Below are positions 1-9,904 of a stretch of 64,000 nucleotides of DNA, in pieces; position 1 is the stretch's first letter, and every line of letters begins with the position of its first letter. Position numbers and translations under genes: made by a program. Under the pieces are notes generated by a model that saw nothing but the letters and a program-made list of their open reading frames with translations, ran no database searches and was not told the origin of the DNA. This DNA is from Macrocystis pyrifera (lineage: Eukaryota; Sar; Phaeophyceae; Laminariales; Laminariaceae), in NCBI GenBank assembly GCA_031763025.1, contig JASSKH010000003.1:16550992-16614991 (forward strand), given 5' to 3'.

Positions 1-58
1 CCCGGGATTGCTCCCGGTGGCGGTGTGTCGCGATACATACGGTTGAGTCTTGTTTGCT

Positions 59-262
59 CGACCAACTGCAGCTTGTGTCTCCTTCCGATCTTCACACCCC
101 TCACGCCAGCGTTATTCACATAGCGACCAACTGCAGGTTGTGCCCCACCGACTTTACACCCCTCACGTCAACGTTGCTCGCTCGGCGACCAACTGCAGGT
201 TTGTTTGCTACCGACCTTCACACCCCTCACGGCAGCTTTGCTCGCTTGGCGACCAACTGAAG
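59..262. repeat. Short tandem array, ~63-bp unit, 3.3 copies
   Basis: The word CGACCAACTGCAG recurs at 59, 124 and 186, and a variant at 250, giving periods of 65, 62 and 64 bp. Each unit also carries a TTCACACCCCTCACG-like block. The array stays open in two plus frames, which explains the short open frames here. I see no protein family in them. Confidence 0.85.
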
Positions 263-273
263 CTACCCTCTAC

Positions 274-726
274 GTACTGCAGGATCTTCATCTACTCGAA
301 AGTACACGCGTTTGTGATTGCACGCGCCCTTCACACTTCGACCGGAGGAAACGACTGCGCGCTGTTTCTCGTCACCGAGTCAATGGACTGGCCGACCCAG
401 CGCTAACAGAAGATTCCCCAATGTCCCAGAGCGCCGACGTGGTGGCCAGCTGCTCGTGGAATCAAGTCTTGGCGTGTCAGGCGAGTGCAGCACACAGGTT
501 TTATTTTACATGCGCGTACTTCCGTCACCAACTTCGTACTCTACCAGTACGGTACTGCAGGATCTTCATCTACTCGAAAGTACACGCGTTTGTGATTGCA
601 CGCGCCCTTCACACTTCGACCGGAGGAAACGACTGCGCGCTGTTTCTCGTCACCGAGTCAATGGACTGGCCGACCCAGCGCTAACAGAAGATTCCCCGAT
701 GTCCCAGAGCGCCGACGTGGTGGCCA
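274..726. repeat. 175-bp direct duplication (274-448 and 552-726)
   Basis: Positions 274-448 and 552-726 match almost perfectly; the one difference I saw is A/G just before ATGTCCCAGAGC. About 103 bp of unrelated sequence separates them. The near-identity implies a recent duplication. Both copies contain the same open frame, so an open frame here is not evidence of a gene. Confidence 0.9.
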
Positions 727-1175
727 CCCGCTCGTTAGACCCCACAATAATGCTCGAGGTTGTTACGAAGGAACCCGAGTGCTCCTTTTCCAACCCAGGC
801 CATCGTACACGTCACCACTCTACAAAACCCATCTTTGTGGTGACATATCCCCCTCTGATGCCCTGTCGTAAACTTGAGTATCTTGGAAACTCAAGTGTTT
901 CTACCATCATCACCACGAAGAACGTGAACAGGCCACCGTGCTGAACGTCGCGACAAAAACCGCCACCAGGAAGAAGATGTTGTAGCGAGCAAGTCCGTCT
1001 TCTTCGCCAACCCGCCAGTGGGCCTCTCCACACCGCCAAAAAAAAATGAGCGTTTTGGCGTGACAATGCTCAGAATACCACTGTGCTTTTCTACCCAAAT
1101 AGCAAAAAAAACATGACGCCAACGGCGTAACGCCAAGGAAGGGCTTTGCACGCGAACTTTACCACACTAAATCAT
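727..1175. other. No gene; degenerate satellite unit at ~900-985
   Basis: No family is recognisable in any frame. Positions 900-985 contain ATCATCACCACGAAGAACG followed by a CAGGCCACCG block, which is a diverged outlying unit of the minisatellite at 1756-2750. Confidence 0.5.
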
Positions 1176-1573
1176 GCAACCAAACACCACTCCGGACGCT
1201 GTGCACTATCCGAGACAAGCCCCGTTGATGCAAAGGCGCGTCCGACGGTTGTTAGTCGGCACAGCGGTACAGGTATTTACCTCACGCCATGCCAACATCG
1301 ACAACCGCGAGCTCGGTTTAGTGCATGAGCCAATATGCCACTTTTGGTAGGGCCTACGACTACGTACCAATTAAGAAAACTAGCGCCAGCAGCAAGCCAC
1401 ACTGACTCACGCAACCAAACACGACTCCGGACGCTGTGCACTATCCGAGACAAGCCCGGTTGATGCAAAGGCGCGTCCGACGGTTGTTAGTCGGCACAGC
1501 GGTACAGGTATGTACCTCACGCCATGCCAACATCGACAACCGCGAGCTCGGTTTAGTGCATGAGCCAAGATGC
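1176..1573. repeat. 163-bp direct duplication (1176-1338 and 1411-1573)
   Basis: Both copies start GCAACCAAACACSACTCCGG and end GTGCATGAGCCAAKATGC, differing at only a few positions. A third, truncated copy of the first ~34 bp lies at 2838-2871 on the other side of the minisatellite. The family therefore flanks the satellite block on both sides. Confidence 0.9.
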
Positions 1574-1755
1574 AACTTGTTGAAAGGCATTACGAAGTTT
1601 CACCCGATCTCCTGGTATCGGGTCGGAGATATGTGTCTTACGATTTGTACGCAAACCAGTCGGGCCAGACGTCACGTGTTTGCCTATACTGTACCTGCCG
1701 GAATCACGACGTTGTCCCGAGACAGTCTTGTATCACGTAGAATATGAACGCTTCA

Positions 1756-2750
1756 TGGTCACCAGGAAGAGCATGAACAGGTCACTGTAGTCTCGACAAG
1801 AGGAAGAGCATGCGTGACAAGGCCACCGCAGACGTCTCGACATCATCATCATCACCACGAAGAGCATAAACAGGACACCGCGGGCGTCTCGACAAGATCA
1901 TCATCACCAGGAAGAGCATGAACAGGACACCGCAGACGTCTGGACACCATCATCATCACCAGGAAGAGTATGAACAGGCCACCGCAGACGGCTCGCCACG
2001 AGGAAGAACATGAACAGGACACCGCAGACGTCTCGACACCATCATCATCACCAGGAAGAGTATGAACAGGCCACCGCAGACGTCTCGACACGAGGAAGAA
2101 CATGACCTGGCCACCGCGGACGTCTCGACACCACCATCATCACCAGGAAGAGCATGAACAGGCCACCGCAGACTTCTCGACACGAGGAAGAACATGACCT
2201 GGCCACCGCGGACGTCTCGACACCACCATCATCACCAGGAAGAGCATGAACAGGCCACTGCAGACGTCTCGCCACGATGAAGAACATGAACAGGACACCG
2301 CAGACGTCTCGACACGATCATCATCACCAGGAGTAGCATGAACATGCCACCGCACACTTTTCCTCGACACGAGGAAGAGCATGACCTGGCCACCATCATC
2401 ATCACCAGGAGTAGCATGAACAGGCCACCGCAGACTTCTCGACACGAGGAAGAACATGACCAGGCCACCGCAAACTTTTCTTCGACACGAGGAAGAACAT
2501 GACCTGGCCACCGCAGACGTCTCGATACCATCATCATCACCAGGGAAACGCATGAACAGGCCACCGCAGACTTCTCCTCGACACGAGGAAGAACATGACC
2601 TGGCCACCGCAGACGTCTCGACGCCATCATCATCACCAGGGAAACGCATGAACAGGCCACCGCAGACTTCTCCTCGACACGAGGAAGAACATGACCTGGC
2701 CACCGCAGACGTCTCGATACCATCATCATCACCAGGAAACGCATGAACAG
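1756..2750. repeat. Minisatellite with a 92-bp higher-order unit
   Basis: About 1 kb of alternating subunits. One is ~52 bp (a CATCATCATCACCAGGAAGAG block, then an ATGAACAGGCCACCGCAGACG-like block) and one ~40 bp (a GAGGAAGAACATGACCTGG block, then a CACCGCGGACG block), together 92 bp. Some units at the 3' side carry an extra 'ttcctc' or 'gggaaacgc'. Stop codons are rare, so long open frames exist on both strands (up to 214 codons on minus). Their content is just repeat translation and I do not call them genes. Confidence 0.9.
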
Positions 2751-2751
2751 G

Positions 2752-3229
2752 ACCACCACCGATTCCATACGGTCTACACGTCATTAAATAAACATGATAC
2801 AGAGACGCGCGTGGCTACAGCAAGCCACATTCACCCATGCAACCAAACACCACTCCGGACGCTGTGCACTACCATGAGATAGTTGTGTATTCACACCCTT
2901 AGTTTGGCTCAAAGGCCAAATCAAGGGTTGCGAGACTACGCGGTACAGCTGTCCAACTCACAAGGCTGAAGCCATGTTTTAAATACTTTCGAAAGAGCCA
3001 GAGCAACCTGGAGCATCGTAGAGCATCGTCATACTTGGCAAGGCGGACCCCCTCGTATTGTACCTCAGGGTTTACCGATCCTCTCGCCCAATGTTTTTGG
3101 TCGCGCCTGCTCCACAAAGAGCTAGCATAGAGCAAAAACCTGTTTGAGTCGCTCTCTCGAAACATTTAACCCCACGGGTTGAGCTTATTGTGCGGTGGGC
3201 AGCTGTTTTCCGCTGTACATCAAACTATC
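2752..3229. other. No gene; diverged copy of the ~860-bp unit
   Basis: Positions 2985-3150 share scattered blocks (for example CCGATCCTCTC followed by CCCAA) with ~3690-3840. This suggests an older copy of the larger repeated unit described at 3230-4470. No coding signal is seen. Confidence 0.4.
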
Positions 3230-3863
3230 GGTACTACCGAAACAACTTGCCGTCTAGCTCGCAAGGAAAGTATGCGTGCACCGAAAAAAACCGCCACGTG
3301 TCCCTCTGTTGGAGAAGAAGTAGAAAAACAAGTCAATCTCTCGCGCTGATAGTATCGTGACTGGTGATGGACGAAGGCATACACCATACGCCATATAATG
3401 GAGGCCTCGTCAGCCCTGGCCGAGGGCTTCCTGAATAATTGACCGGTAATCACAACCACAAGACCGTCACTCCTCCGGACGCTGAGCACCTCTGAAAGGG
3501 GCGCTGTGTCGTATTCCATACAGTTAAGTCTCGGTCAGCACGATGGGAGTAGCGCTCGCATCGCTAACGTTGATAACCGCGAGTTTTCGGTCTAGTAAGT
3601 ATGCAAGAGTCGGAAGGCCGTACAGCAATCAGCATACGGAGTCTACGCGCGGAGAGATGGATGTATGTAGCTGTGCAACGTGTCTTGACATTTCAAACGA
3701 GCGAGAATAGAAACGGAGCATCGTATATCATAGCTTCAGTGTCTGATATACCCAGAAAGGTGTGACAAGCTCGCCAATGGGCACTTCGCAAGTCTGCCGA
3801 TCCTCTCACCCAAACTGTCTCTGATCCACGCGAAAGAAAAAGTGAAAGACACGTTGTGAAATA

Positions 3864-3894
<31 letters not shown>

Positions 3895-4470
3895 TGAACA
3901 GCGTTACACATCCCACTCACGACGAAACCGGACAAAATCGTCCATAACACCAACAAGAGAGAGAAGGACGAATGGATCGTCTAAAATTGATCTCGTTTGC
4001 CGACTTGTCCAAAAGAGCGAGAACGATGAGCGGGAAATTAAGACGGCGTCATCGAGACAGCGTGGTGCCCGTCTTACGTATTGCGGGTACTACCGAAACA
4101 ACTTGCCGTCTAGCTCGCAAGGAAAGTATGCGCGCACCGAAAAAACCCGCCACGTGTCTCTCTGTTGGAGAAGCAGAAAAACAAGTCAATCTCTCGCGCT
4201 GATAGTATCGTGACTGGTGATGGATGAAGGCATACACCAGAAGCCATCAAATTGAGGCCTGGTTAGCCCTGGCCGAGGGCTTCGTGAATAATTGACCGGC
4301 AATCACAACCACAAGACCGTCACACCTCCGGACGCTGAGCACCTCTGAAAAGGGCGCTGTGTCGCATTCCATACAGTTTAGTCTCCGTTGGCACGATGGG
4401 AGTAGCACTCGCATCGCTAACGTTGACAACCGCGAGTTTCGGTCTAGTGAGTATGTGAGAGTCGGAAGGC
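3230..4470. repeat. ~380-bp direct duplication (3230-3612 and 4086-4470)
   Basis: The two segments align along their whole length, from GTACTACCGAAACAACTTGCC to GAGTCGGAAGGCCG, with about 5-8% differences including small indels. The offset is 856 bp. Intervening sequence 3613-4085 includes a TA microsatellite. The older divergence compared with the 175-bp duplication suggests repeated rounds of local duplication. Confidence 0.85.
3857..3894. repeat. (TA)n microsatellite
   Basis: An almost pure run of alternating A and T with one G interruption. It gives the isoleucine/tyrosine run in a minus-strand open frame that is otherwise unconvincing. Confidence 0.95.
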
Positions 4471-4479
4471 CGGGCAGCA

Positions 4480-5397
4480 ATCGATCATGAACCACTAGGT
4501 GGATGCGAACTGTCCGTACGTTTCCAAAAGAGTGAGAGCACGAACGGGGAGTGGCTCGAGGGCAAGGATTACCGGTCCAATACCAACTTGCTGAACCATG
4601 CTCTCCCCAAATGTTCACATGTTTTCGCTCCAGCACAAAAGGCGAGGATAGAAAAAATCGAAACGTTAAAACCTCACGTGAGTCTCTCTCTTGGAAGGTA
4701 GACGAAGTATATCCTTCGTACCAGCTCGATTCGCATCGCTCATCACCACGGGAGCACAAAACTGGAGTCAAACTATATATATGCCCTAGACAGAGGGCAA
4801 AAAACACGCCGGAGAAAACTAGGGTTGTGTGTCCGATCAGCCCAGCTCCAACGCCACACGACGCACCTGAACGAGCAAAACATTAGGGCCTCAGGTCCTG
4901 TGTGCTGCTGTTCACTGCTGGATCTGAATGGGGCGAGAAAGGCAGCGGGTGGACAGAGGAACGAGAGGCCATAAAAAATGGTGTGGGTGAATAGACCAAC
5001 CGCTATTATCGACTCCAGCCGAAGCTCAATTCAAAGTGGATAATTTCACGATCGTCATCGAGGAGGCACCGTGAAAAAAAATTCGTAGGTTGATGCAACT
5101 GATTTCCCGCTATTTCAGAATCAGATCAGACGTTATGTACAAGGATTGCAGGGTTTACGCCAACCATAAATCTGTGCACCGCTTCTCGTCTTCGAAGGAG
5201 TGCACGATGAGCAACAGAGCATAAACGCCTGTGCCATGATGAAGTCGGCTACTGCGGGTGTTACACCCTCGGCATACTCGATCGCCGGCGACATCGTTTA
5301 CCCAGCACGATGCTCGCTCGTTTCCAACTCTCCGCTACCTGCTACATACGTACTCGTGTGAAAAAGAGGCATTCTTTTGCGGGATTTGTGTTTCCAG
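4480..5397. other. No recognisable feature
   Basis: AT-balanced unique-looking sequence. Open frames on either strand show no domain, no splice-bounded block and no repeat structure that I can see. It lies between the duplicated repeats and the 3' end of the minus-strand OTU-like gene. Confidence 0.4.
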
Positions 5398-5435
5398 CAG
5401 CCCCTTTTTTGTTTGCAAAGAAAAAAGGGGCTGTA
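5398..5435. other. Near-perfect hairpin, ~13-bp stem
   Basis: CAGCCCCTTTTTT and its complement AAAAAAGGGGCTG flank a loop of about 10 bases. It lies ~60 bases beyond the stop codon of the minus-strand OTU-like gene and past its AATAAA signal, so it could be a 3'-end or termination structure. It could also be a small inverted-repeat relic. Function is inference. Confidence 0.6.
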
Positions 5436-5470
5436 TAAGAGGTAAAAAAATACAAGACAGAGAGAGGCGT

Positions 5471-5476
5471 TTTATT
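5471..5476 (-). promoter_or_regulatory. AATAAA polyadenylation signal
   Basis: The minus strand reads GAAATAAAACG about 19 bases after the TGA that ends the OTU-like reading frame at 5495. The position fits a 3'-UTR cleavage signal and supports this being the true 3' end of that gene. Confidence 0.5.
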
Positions 5477-5494
5477 TCACGCGTGCATTCAAAT

Positions 5495-7650
5495 TCAAAA
5501 CTTGTGGGAGTGTCTGGGGTAGCAGTCCCCCATGAAAGCCTGGATGGACTCTCTCGATACACAGAGGGGCAAGTCCTGGCCAATGTACACGACCTGTATC
5601 GGTTCGTAGTGGTAGTTCTGTAGCCAGAGGCATATGTAAAAGTCCTTGTCTTTCGTGAGTTCATCAAACACGCACATGCGCATGGGCGACGAGAGGCTAC
5701 TGAAAACTGTCCTATTGGGTGAGGCGGTGGGGGGCAAGAAGAGCCCAGGGGGGCAGGAACATGACTGGGTGCGTCGATTGGGCGACGACCTCTTGGCGTT
5801 CAACTTGAGGGACGAGAAGGAGGGAGAGAAGTGGAAAACCAGCGCTGAGGACTTGGAGGAATGGTACACCAAGGTCGAGGGGGGGGCGGAATGGCTCATG
5901 AGGAGGTGGAACCGCGCCCAAGCAGAAGAGTCCAGGGACCGCCAGGAAAAAAGGGGGGCGGTGATGGAGGACAGCACGCAACCACAAAAAAAACGGAAGG
6001 AGCGCAGCAGAGCAGTGGTACCAGACGAGAAAAGAGCGAGAAGGAAGCGGGAAAAGACGCGGGCGGGGGGAGGAGGCAGCGTGACTGCCTTGACTGAAGT
6101 ACGAGAGTGGGAGGCCGAGTGCGTAGCGAGACATATGGCCGATTGAGTACGTTGCGACCCAAGTGTGCACCTGCAGCTACCCTGCCACGCGCCGACCATT
6201 GTGTGTGGTACTTGTTTGCTTGCTTTGTTTGTGCGCACTTGTCGTCTGGTACCCTATGTCCCTGCCTTGTCCCGTTGTTCGGCTTCTTTGCCGTCGTTTG
6301 TTTGTTTCTTTGCCTGCTCCCTGTGGGCCTGCCTGTCTGACGTGTTTGTGCGCGATTGTAGTGGTCGACCACGCCCAGCCCTGGGGCCCACCTTCGGCGC
6401 GTGCCGCCCACCGTCGACTGTCCTACCTGTCGGCGGCGGTCGCCGGTGGTTTTTCGTGTCTGCTTCCGCTCTGTCCACCGTGATTGTTTACATATTTCTT
6501 TATTTTATTTTTTTGTCTTTGCTTGCCTGGCCGGCGCGAACCCGGCAGTGAGCCCCTCGGCATAGTAGGGGAGCGGGGTAACGTCTTTCTCTTTCGACCA
6601 GTACAGCGTGTTTATTTTTATTTTCCTGCCGAATTTTTTTACCATAGAGAGTGCGCACCCAACGGGGCGCGGCAATTGGTGGTTTGACATGAGAGCGGGT
6701 ACCCTAGTTTTTGTGACCACCGGCGCTAGATACTAGAAAAGAGCTAATGTGAGAAACAACAATAAACAACAAGCACAGCGGTTCTTTGATGTCATGGTCT
6801 ATGACCACGACAGCAACGGTGCAGTCGAGCGACTTGAGAATCGCGCCGAAGGTGATCGTGTCAACCCAGCAGTTGCTGTGCAAGATATGTTCCGCCAGTT
6901 GAGATACGGAATCCATTTTATTCGTAGACGTTGTCGGCTGTGGCAATACCATTGTACGCCACAAGATCGTTTTGATCGATGCTGACCGAGGTGATGTACC
7001 GCACGAACGTTGGCGTGAAGTAGTCCGGCGACTCCAGGCCGAGGTCTAAAAAACTGTGCCAGTGTTGTTTCAGTATTTTCTTAATCTTTTTGTTGTGCAT
7101 CCAAGCATGGAGCGACTCGTTCAGGGCTATCGTTATCGACGAGAAGAAGCACGAGCCGTCGGCGTCCACGGGTAGCACGCGTATTGCCCAGTCCTCTATG
7201 TACCAAACATACAAATTCAATACTGCAAACGCGTGTGGGACAGACTCTTCGCCAGGTCCGGAAATAACTCCAAAAACCAATCGACCACTTCCAATCGGTT
7301 GAAGAACTGTCCAGCTACCAAGACAAGACGGTTGGACCGATATCGACAAAATACCTAAAAAACTCAAGCACGCCGAAAGAACCGTACGCGCACGCTTCCT
7401 TGACAAATTGTTGGTTCTGGTGGTGGTCATCGAACGACTCCGTTTGCTCGAAGGCGTAGACGTTGTCCTCTCTGGCGGCCTGCACCATGGCGTAGACAGA
7501 GTCCAGCTGAATTTCGCGCAACCACCCAACAATTTTGCTGAAATTGTGACGATTGGCCGCGGCAAGCGCTCTGCCATCCGGGTATCCGGCTCTGCTCTCG
7601 ACGAGATTTTTTCGCAGTGGGAAGGAAGTTGGCGCGCTTGGTCAGCCATC
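5495..7650 (-). pseudogene. OTU-like cysteine protease gene, frameshifted and split by a LINE
   Basis: Seen: reading the minus strand, a continuous sense stretch runs from ~7650 with an ankyrin-like segment (AAANRHNFSKIVGWLRE) to a stop at ~7315. A second frame continues with VLPVDADGSCFFSSI, whose Cys codon is at 7149-7151. A third frame after ~6920 reads AEHILHSNCWVDTITFGAI and SLDCTVAVVVIDHDI. The reading is then cut by a plus-strand LINE fragment (~5672-6720) and resumes at ~5665 with LWLQNYHYEPIQVVYIG, with the His codon at 5609-5611, ending at 5495. Known: OTU deubiquitinase-like proteases have DGxC near the N-terminus and a C-terminal His in an NYH/GHY-type motif. Inference: one OTU-domain gene with both catalytic motifs preserved but at least two frameshifts and an insertion, so non-functional. 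Similar OTU-like proteins occur in large algal DNA viruses and their hosts, and I cannot tell which this is. The ankyrin-like lead may belong to a separate gene. Confidence 0.65.
5672..6720 (+). mobile_element. 5'-truncated non-LTR retrotransposon (C-terminal tail of the RT ORF plus 3' region)
   Basis: The plus-strand frame ending at the TGA at 6144-6146 starts in sense at HMRMGDERLLKTVLLGE, followed by GGQEHDWVRRLGDDLLAF and EEWYTKVEGGAEWLMRRW, then a basic low-complexity tail. This order (H.RM.D.RL.K.V..GE, GGQ..DW...L..DL..F, then a Trp-rich helix) is the C-terminal tail I recognise from LINE polyproteins after the reverse transcriptase domain. Nothing of the RT domain is present, so the copy is 5'-truncated, as is usual for target-primed insertion. 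6147-6720 would be its 3' UTR; CCTGGCCGGCGCGAACCCGG at ~6526 recurs in variant form at ~11740. The fragment lies inside the OTU-like gene. I found no clear target-site duplication or poly(A) tail, so both borders are approximate. Confidence 0.65.
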
Positions 7651-7679
7651 AGACTGTTGTTAATGGTCCAATTTTTGGC

Positions 7680-8110
7680 CTATTTTCCTGCAGTGGGAAG
7701 GGAGTTGGCGTGCTTGCCATTGGCGTTAAATCGAGCGTTCGCTGAAGAATCAACCCCGCTTGAGCATGCGCAATCAAACGTAAGATTCGCCGGACCAGGT
7801 ACATATATGTTCGGTGTCGCCGCTGTCATTTTACGTATGCAGCTCATCGTCGTGGGTTCACCTGAATAAGGACAAATCCACGGGTCTTTGGAGAGGCGTT
7901 TTGTTGCGAATAACCCATGCCTGCGTTGGGGATCGTCGAGTCTTTGATTTTCACCCCGTATATGATGGAATTGAGCAACGAGCACACCGGTGAAACAAAA
8001 TATGCTCTTTTCTTGTACCGGGTCCCGTTTGCCCTCGTGTGCGTACACTGGCCGCACGTCAGCGGGCATGACCAGTCCGCAGTTCGGTAAGATAGCTCTG
8101 TTGGTGCGCA
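7680..8110 (-). pseudogene. SET-domain protein (histone-lysine methyltransferase-like), frameshifted
   Basis: Minus strand, first frame: a lead-in CTHTRANGTRYKKRA, then YGVKIKDSTIPNAGMG. After a one-base frame change at 7914-7916 the sense continues LFATKRLSKDPWICPYSGE and later GVDSSANARFNANGKHANS, with a stop at 7680. Known: SET domains open with a '...DS.I.GAG.GLFAT..I.KG..I..Y.GE' block and contain an ARFxN/NA block. The giant-virus and algal versions are preceded by a C.A.T..GT.C.R.. zinc-binding motif. Here the second Cys of that lead-in is Tyr. The break falls exactly between 'GMG' and 'LFAT', where the family runs continuously, so a single-base loss is certain if the assembly is right. 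A ~70-bp tandem duplication (the CAGTGGGAAGG.AGTTGGCG word at ~7618 and ~7691) overlaps its 3' end. The domain is short and lacks a clear catalytic Tyr motif. It is probably dead. Confidence 0.6.
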
Positions 8111-8421
8111 TTTACGCGCAGGCATGTGTCTACGTGATACCATTCATGAACCAAATGCCACGCTCGCGGTGGTTCCCAGGTAGCCCGTCCCTCCCCCCCT
8201 CTCCCTCCCCCCTCATCTCTGCATCCCGGGTGCAAAACATCTTGACCTTTATCGACCGCGTCTTTGATGAAAAAAACATTTCCCGCGATTTTGCTCTTCT
8301 TACCCACGACCTTCTCGTGCGCCCATGCGTAGTGCCCGCGTGCATCAACCGCCTATTTGTGAGAGAATGCGGTGGGGTGGTGAAACACGAGGTATCTCCA
8401 AAAACTGATGAGCGACAATAA
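8111..8421 (-). other. Possible extra exon, otherwise unassigned
   Basis: The minus strand at ~8310-8220 reads GKKSKIAGNVFFIKDAVDKG in one open frame, which looks sense-like, followed by a GGGGAGGGAGAGGG purine tract. It could be a downstream exon of the Myb/SANT-like gene or an N-terminal part of the SET gene. No splice signals decide this. Confidence 0.2.
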
Positions 8422-9760
8422 TCATTTTACATTTTTCTGAAGCAAACTGAAAAACACAATTATCACCGTAACGGGGGGGATCTTCTCCACATCACGGGAG
8501 TGCGAGCACTTTCGCTCAGGGTGCTGGTGTATGTCGCCAAGCTGATCAACGAGTTTTCTGCACGCCTCCTTGCGTTTCCTCTCCTTCACCAGCTTGCGCT
8601 TTACCATCTCATTTTCCCCCAGTTGAGCAGCTCATCTGATACGAAACTCTTGGGCGGGTTGCCTCTGTCGTTCGCTGTCTTCTTCGGCACGTTGCCGCTC
8701 GAGGGCCTCCTTGTGTTGGAGTCGAGTTGCCTTTTGCCGTTCCTTTTCCTTTTCTGCCACACTCTTCCGCTCTATCTCCTGGTTAAATCAACAAGAGACA
8801 TAATTAAATGCACAAAGCAACAATCGCTCGGGGGAGCAAGACAAAAATGCGCCCTGTTCTAATAGGCTCTTGAGCGAGGGTTGAGCACTTTTAGATACAA
8901 GCTGTCATACGGAACATGGCCGATGAGTGAGAAAAACGATTCATTTTTCTCCTTCAAGGCCTTGGTTTGTGCTTCTTGTTCTTGACGCTCTTCCTGTGAC
9001 ATGAACGACAAACAGTGACAAGGATCGACATACCTTCAACTCGCAGGTGCACACTTTCAGCAATGCTGCTGCTTCCGTTGTTCGTGTTTTCCATGCCGAA
9101 CAGTAGTGATGAAACGGCAAGAAGCGAATGATGACAAACCACAACATTGTAGCAATGAAACTCACAAGTTGCTCTCAGCTTCGCTGGTGTAGCTCTCTCG
9201 CGCTCCTTCTCCTCGAGTCTTATTTTCTCTATTTGCCTGGCCATACCCTCATATCTCTTTTTTTTGCCCTGTGTCGCGGTCGCAGCCGGTGCACGTTTTT
9301 GGGCACTGCTGTAAGCACTCGGTTGATCGGTTACCTATGGTTGAAAGCGCTATGCTTCACAAATTTCACGTGCGCCTCGTGTTGTTTGACTACAAGGCAG
9401 CTCTGACTTTTTGATAATCGCTTTTACCGACGTGCTTGAAAGGATCGATCTCCCAAATCATAGTGGCCATCTCTTCGACATCCACATCATCAGTGATGTG
9501 AAAAATCGAAAATAGCTGACCCACCTGAGAAATTTTGCACCCGGGTTACGGACATCGCAGCAAATTGTCATAGTGGGGTGAAGTACATCGCCGGTGGGTG
9601 CATTCATTTCGTGGGCGGGTGCGGCATCTTTTCGTCTGAGAATCGAGCAAAACCTGAAAGAGCTTGGCAAAACTTTGACGTTTTCGAGGATGCGTGCGGC
9701 GGTTTGTTTTTACTTGCCTCATCCTCTTCGTACTTTCGGACCTCGCCAGTCAGGGCCGCT
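8422..9760 (-). pseudogene. Myb/SANT-like DNA-binding plus coiled-coil protein, multi-exon, decayed
   Basis: Minus strand, in order. First, RRKDAAPAHEMNAPTGD... with a frame break at ~9525 in an A-run. Then VEEMATMIWEIDPFKHVGKS and DYQKVRAAL, ending at a TAG at 9390-9392 or a weak donor there. An exon 9308-9165, after TTACAG, has ATATQGKKKRYEGMARQIEK and ends at GTGAGT. A short exon ~9068-9034 has LLKVCTCELK and ends at GTATGT. An exon from 8993, after GTCACAG, has EERQEQEAQTKALKEKNES. An exon from 8778, after TTAACCAG, is rich in Glu/Lys/Arg/Gln and runs to ~8425 through an in-frame TGA at 8632-8634. Known: the block 'W..DPF....K...Y..V...L....A.ATQG.KKR...' followed by a charged coiled coil is a Myb/SANT-like family common in stramenopiles, often tied to transposons. 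Inference: a nuclear DNA-binding protein gene with at least one frameshift and one stop, probably a pseudogene. Confidence 0.5.
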
Positions 9761-9904
9761 CTGCGCTGATCAAGGCCCGTCGTCCGTTATTTCAGCTGTG
9801 TATTCGACTCGTGGCCAAGGACCCTTGAAAAGAAGGCGCAGGGTACCTGAAATTGATATACGTGAAATCCTTGAACGAAAAATGTTGCGGATGTAAAGAA
9901 AATG

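Noticed and set aside
2140..2784. 214-codon minus-strand open frame
   Set aside because: It is wholly inside the 92-bp minisatellite and its translation is just the repeat unit. Overlapping frames are open too.
12..5400. A real gene in the left 5 kb
   Set aside because: Every open frame above ~100 codons maps to a duplicated or satellite segment and shows no domain.
6163..6551. Overlapping plus-strand frames rich in Cys, Leu and Pro
   Set aside because: They lie in the presumed 3' region of the LINE fragment, are pyrimidine-rich and overlap in all three frames, as expected of a T/C-rich tract.
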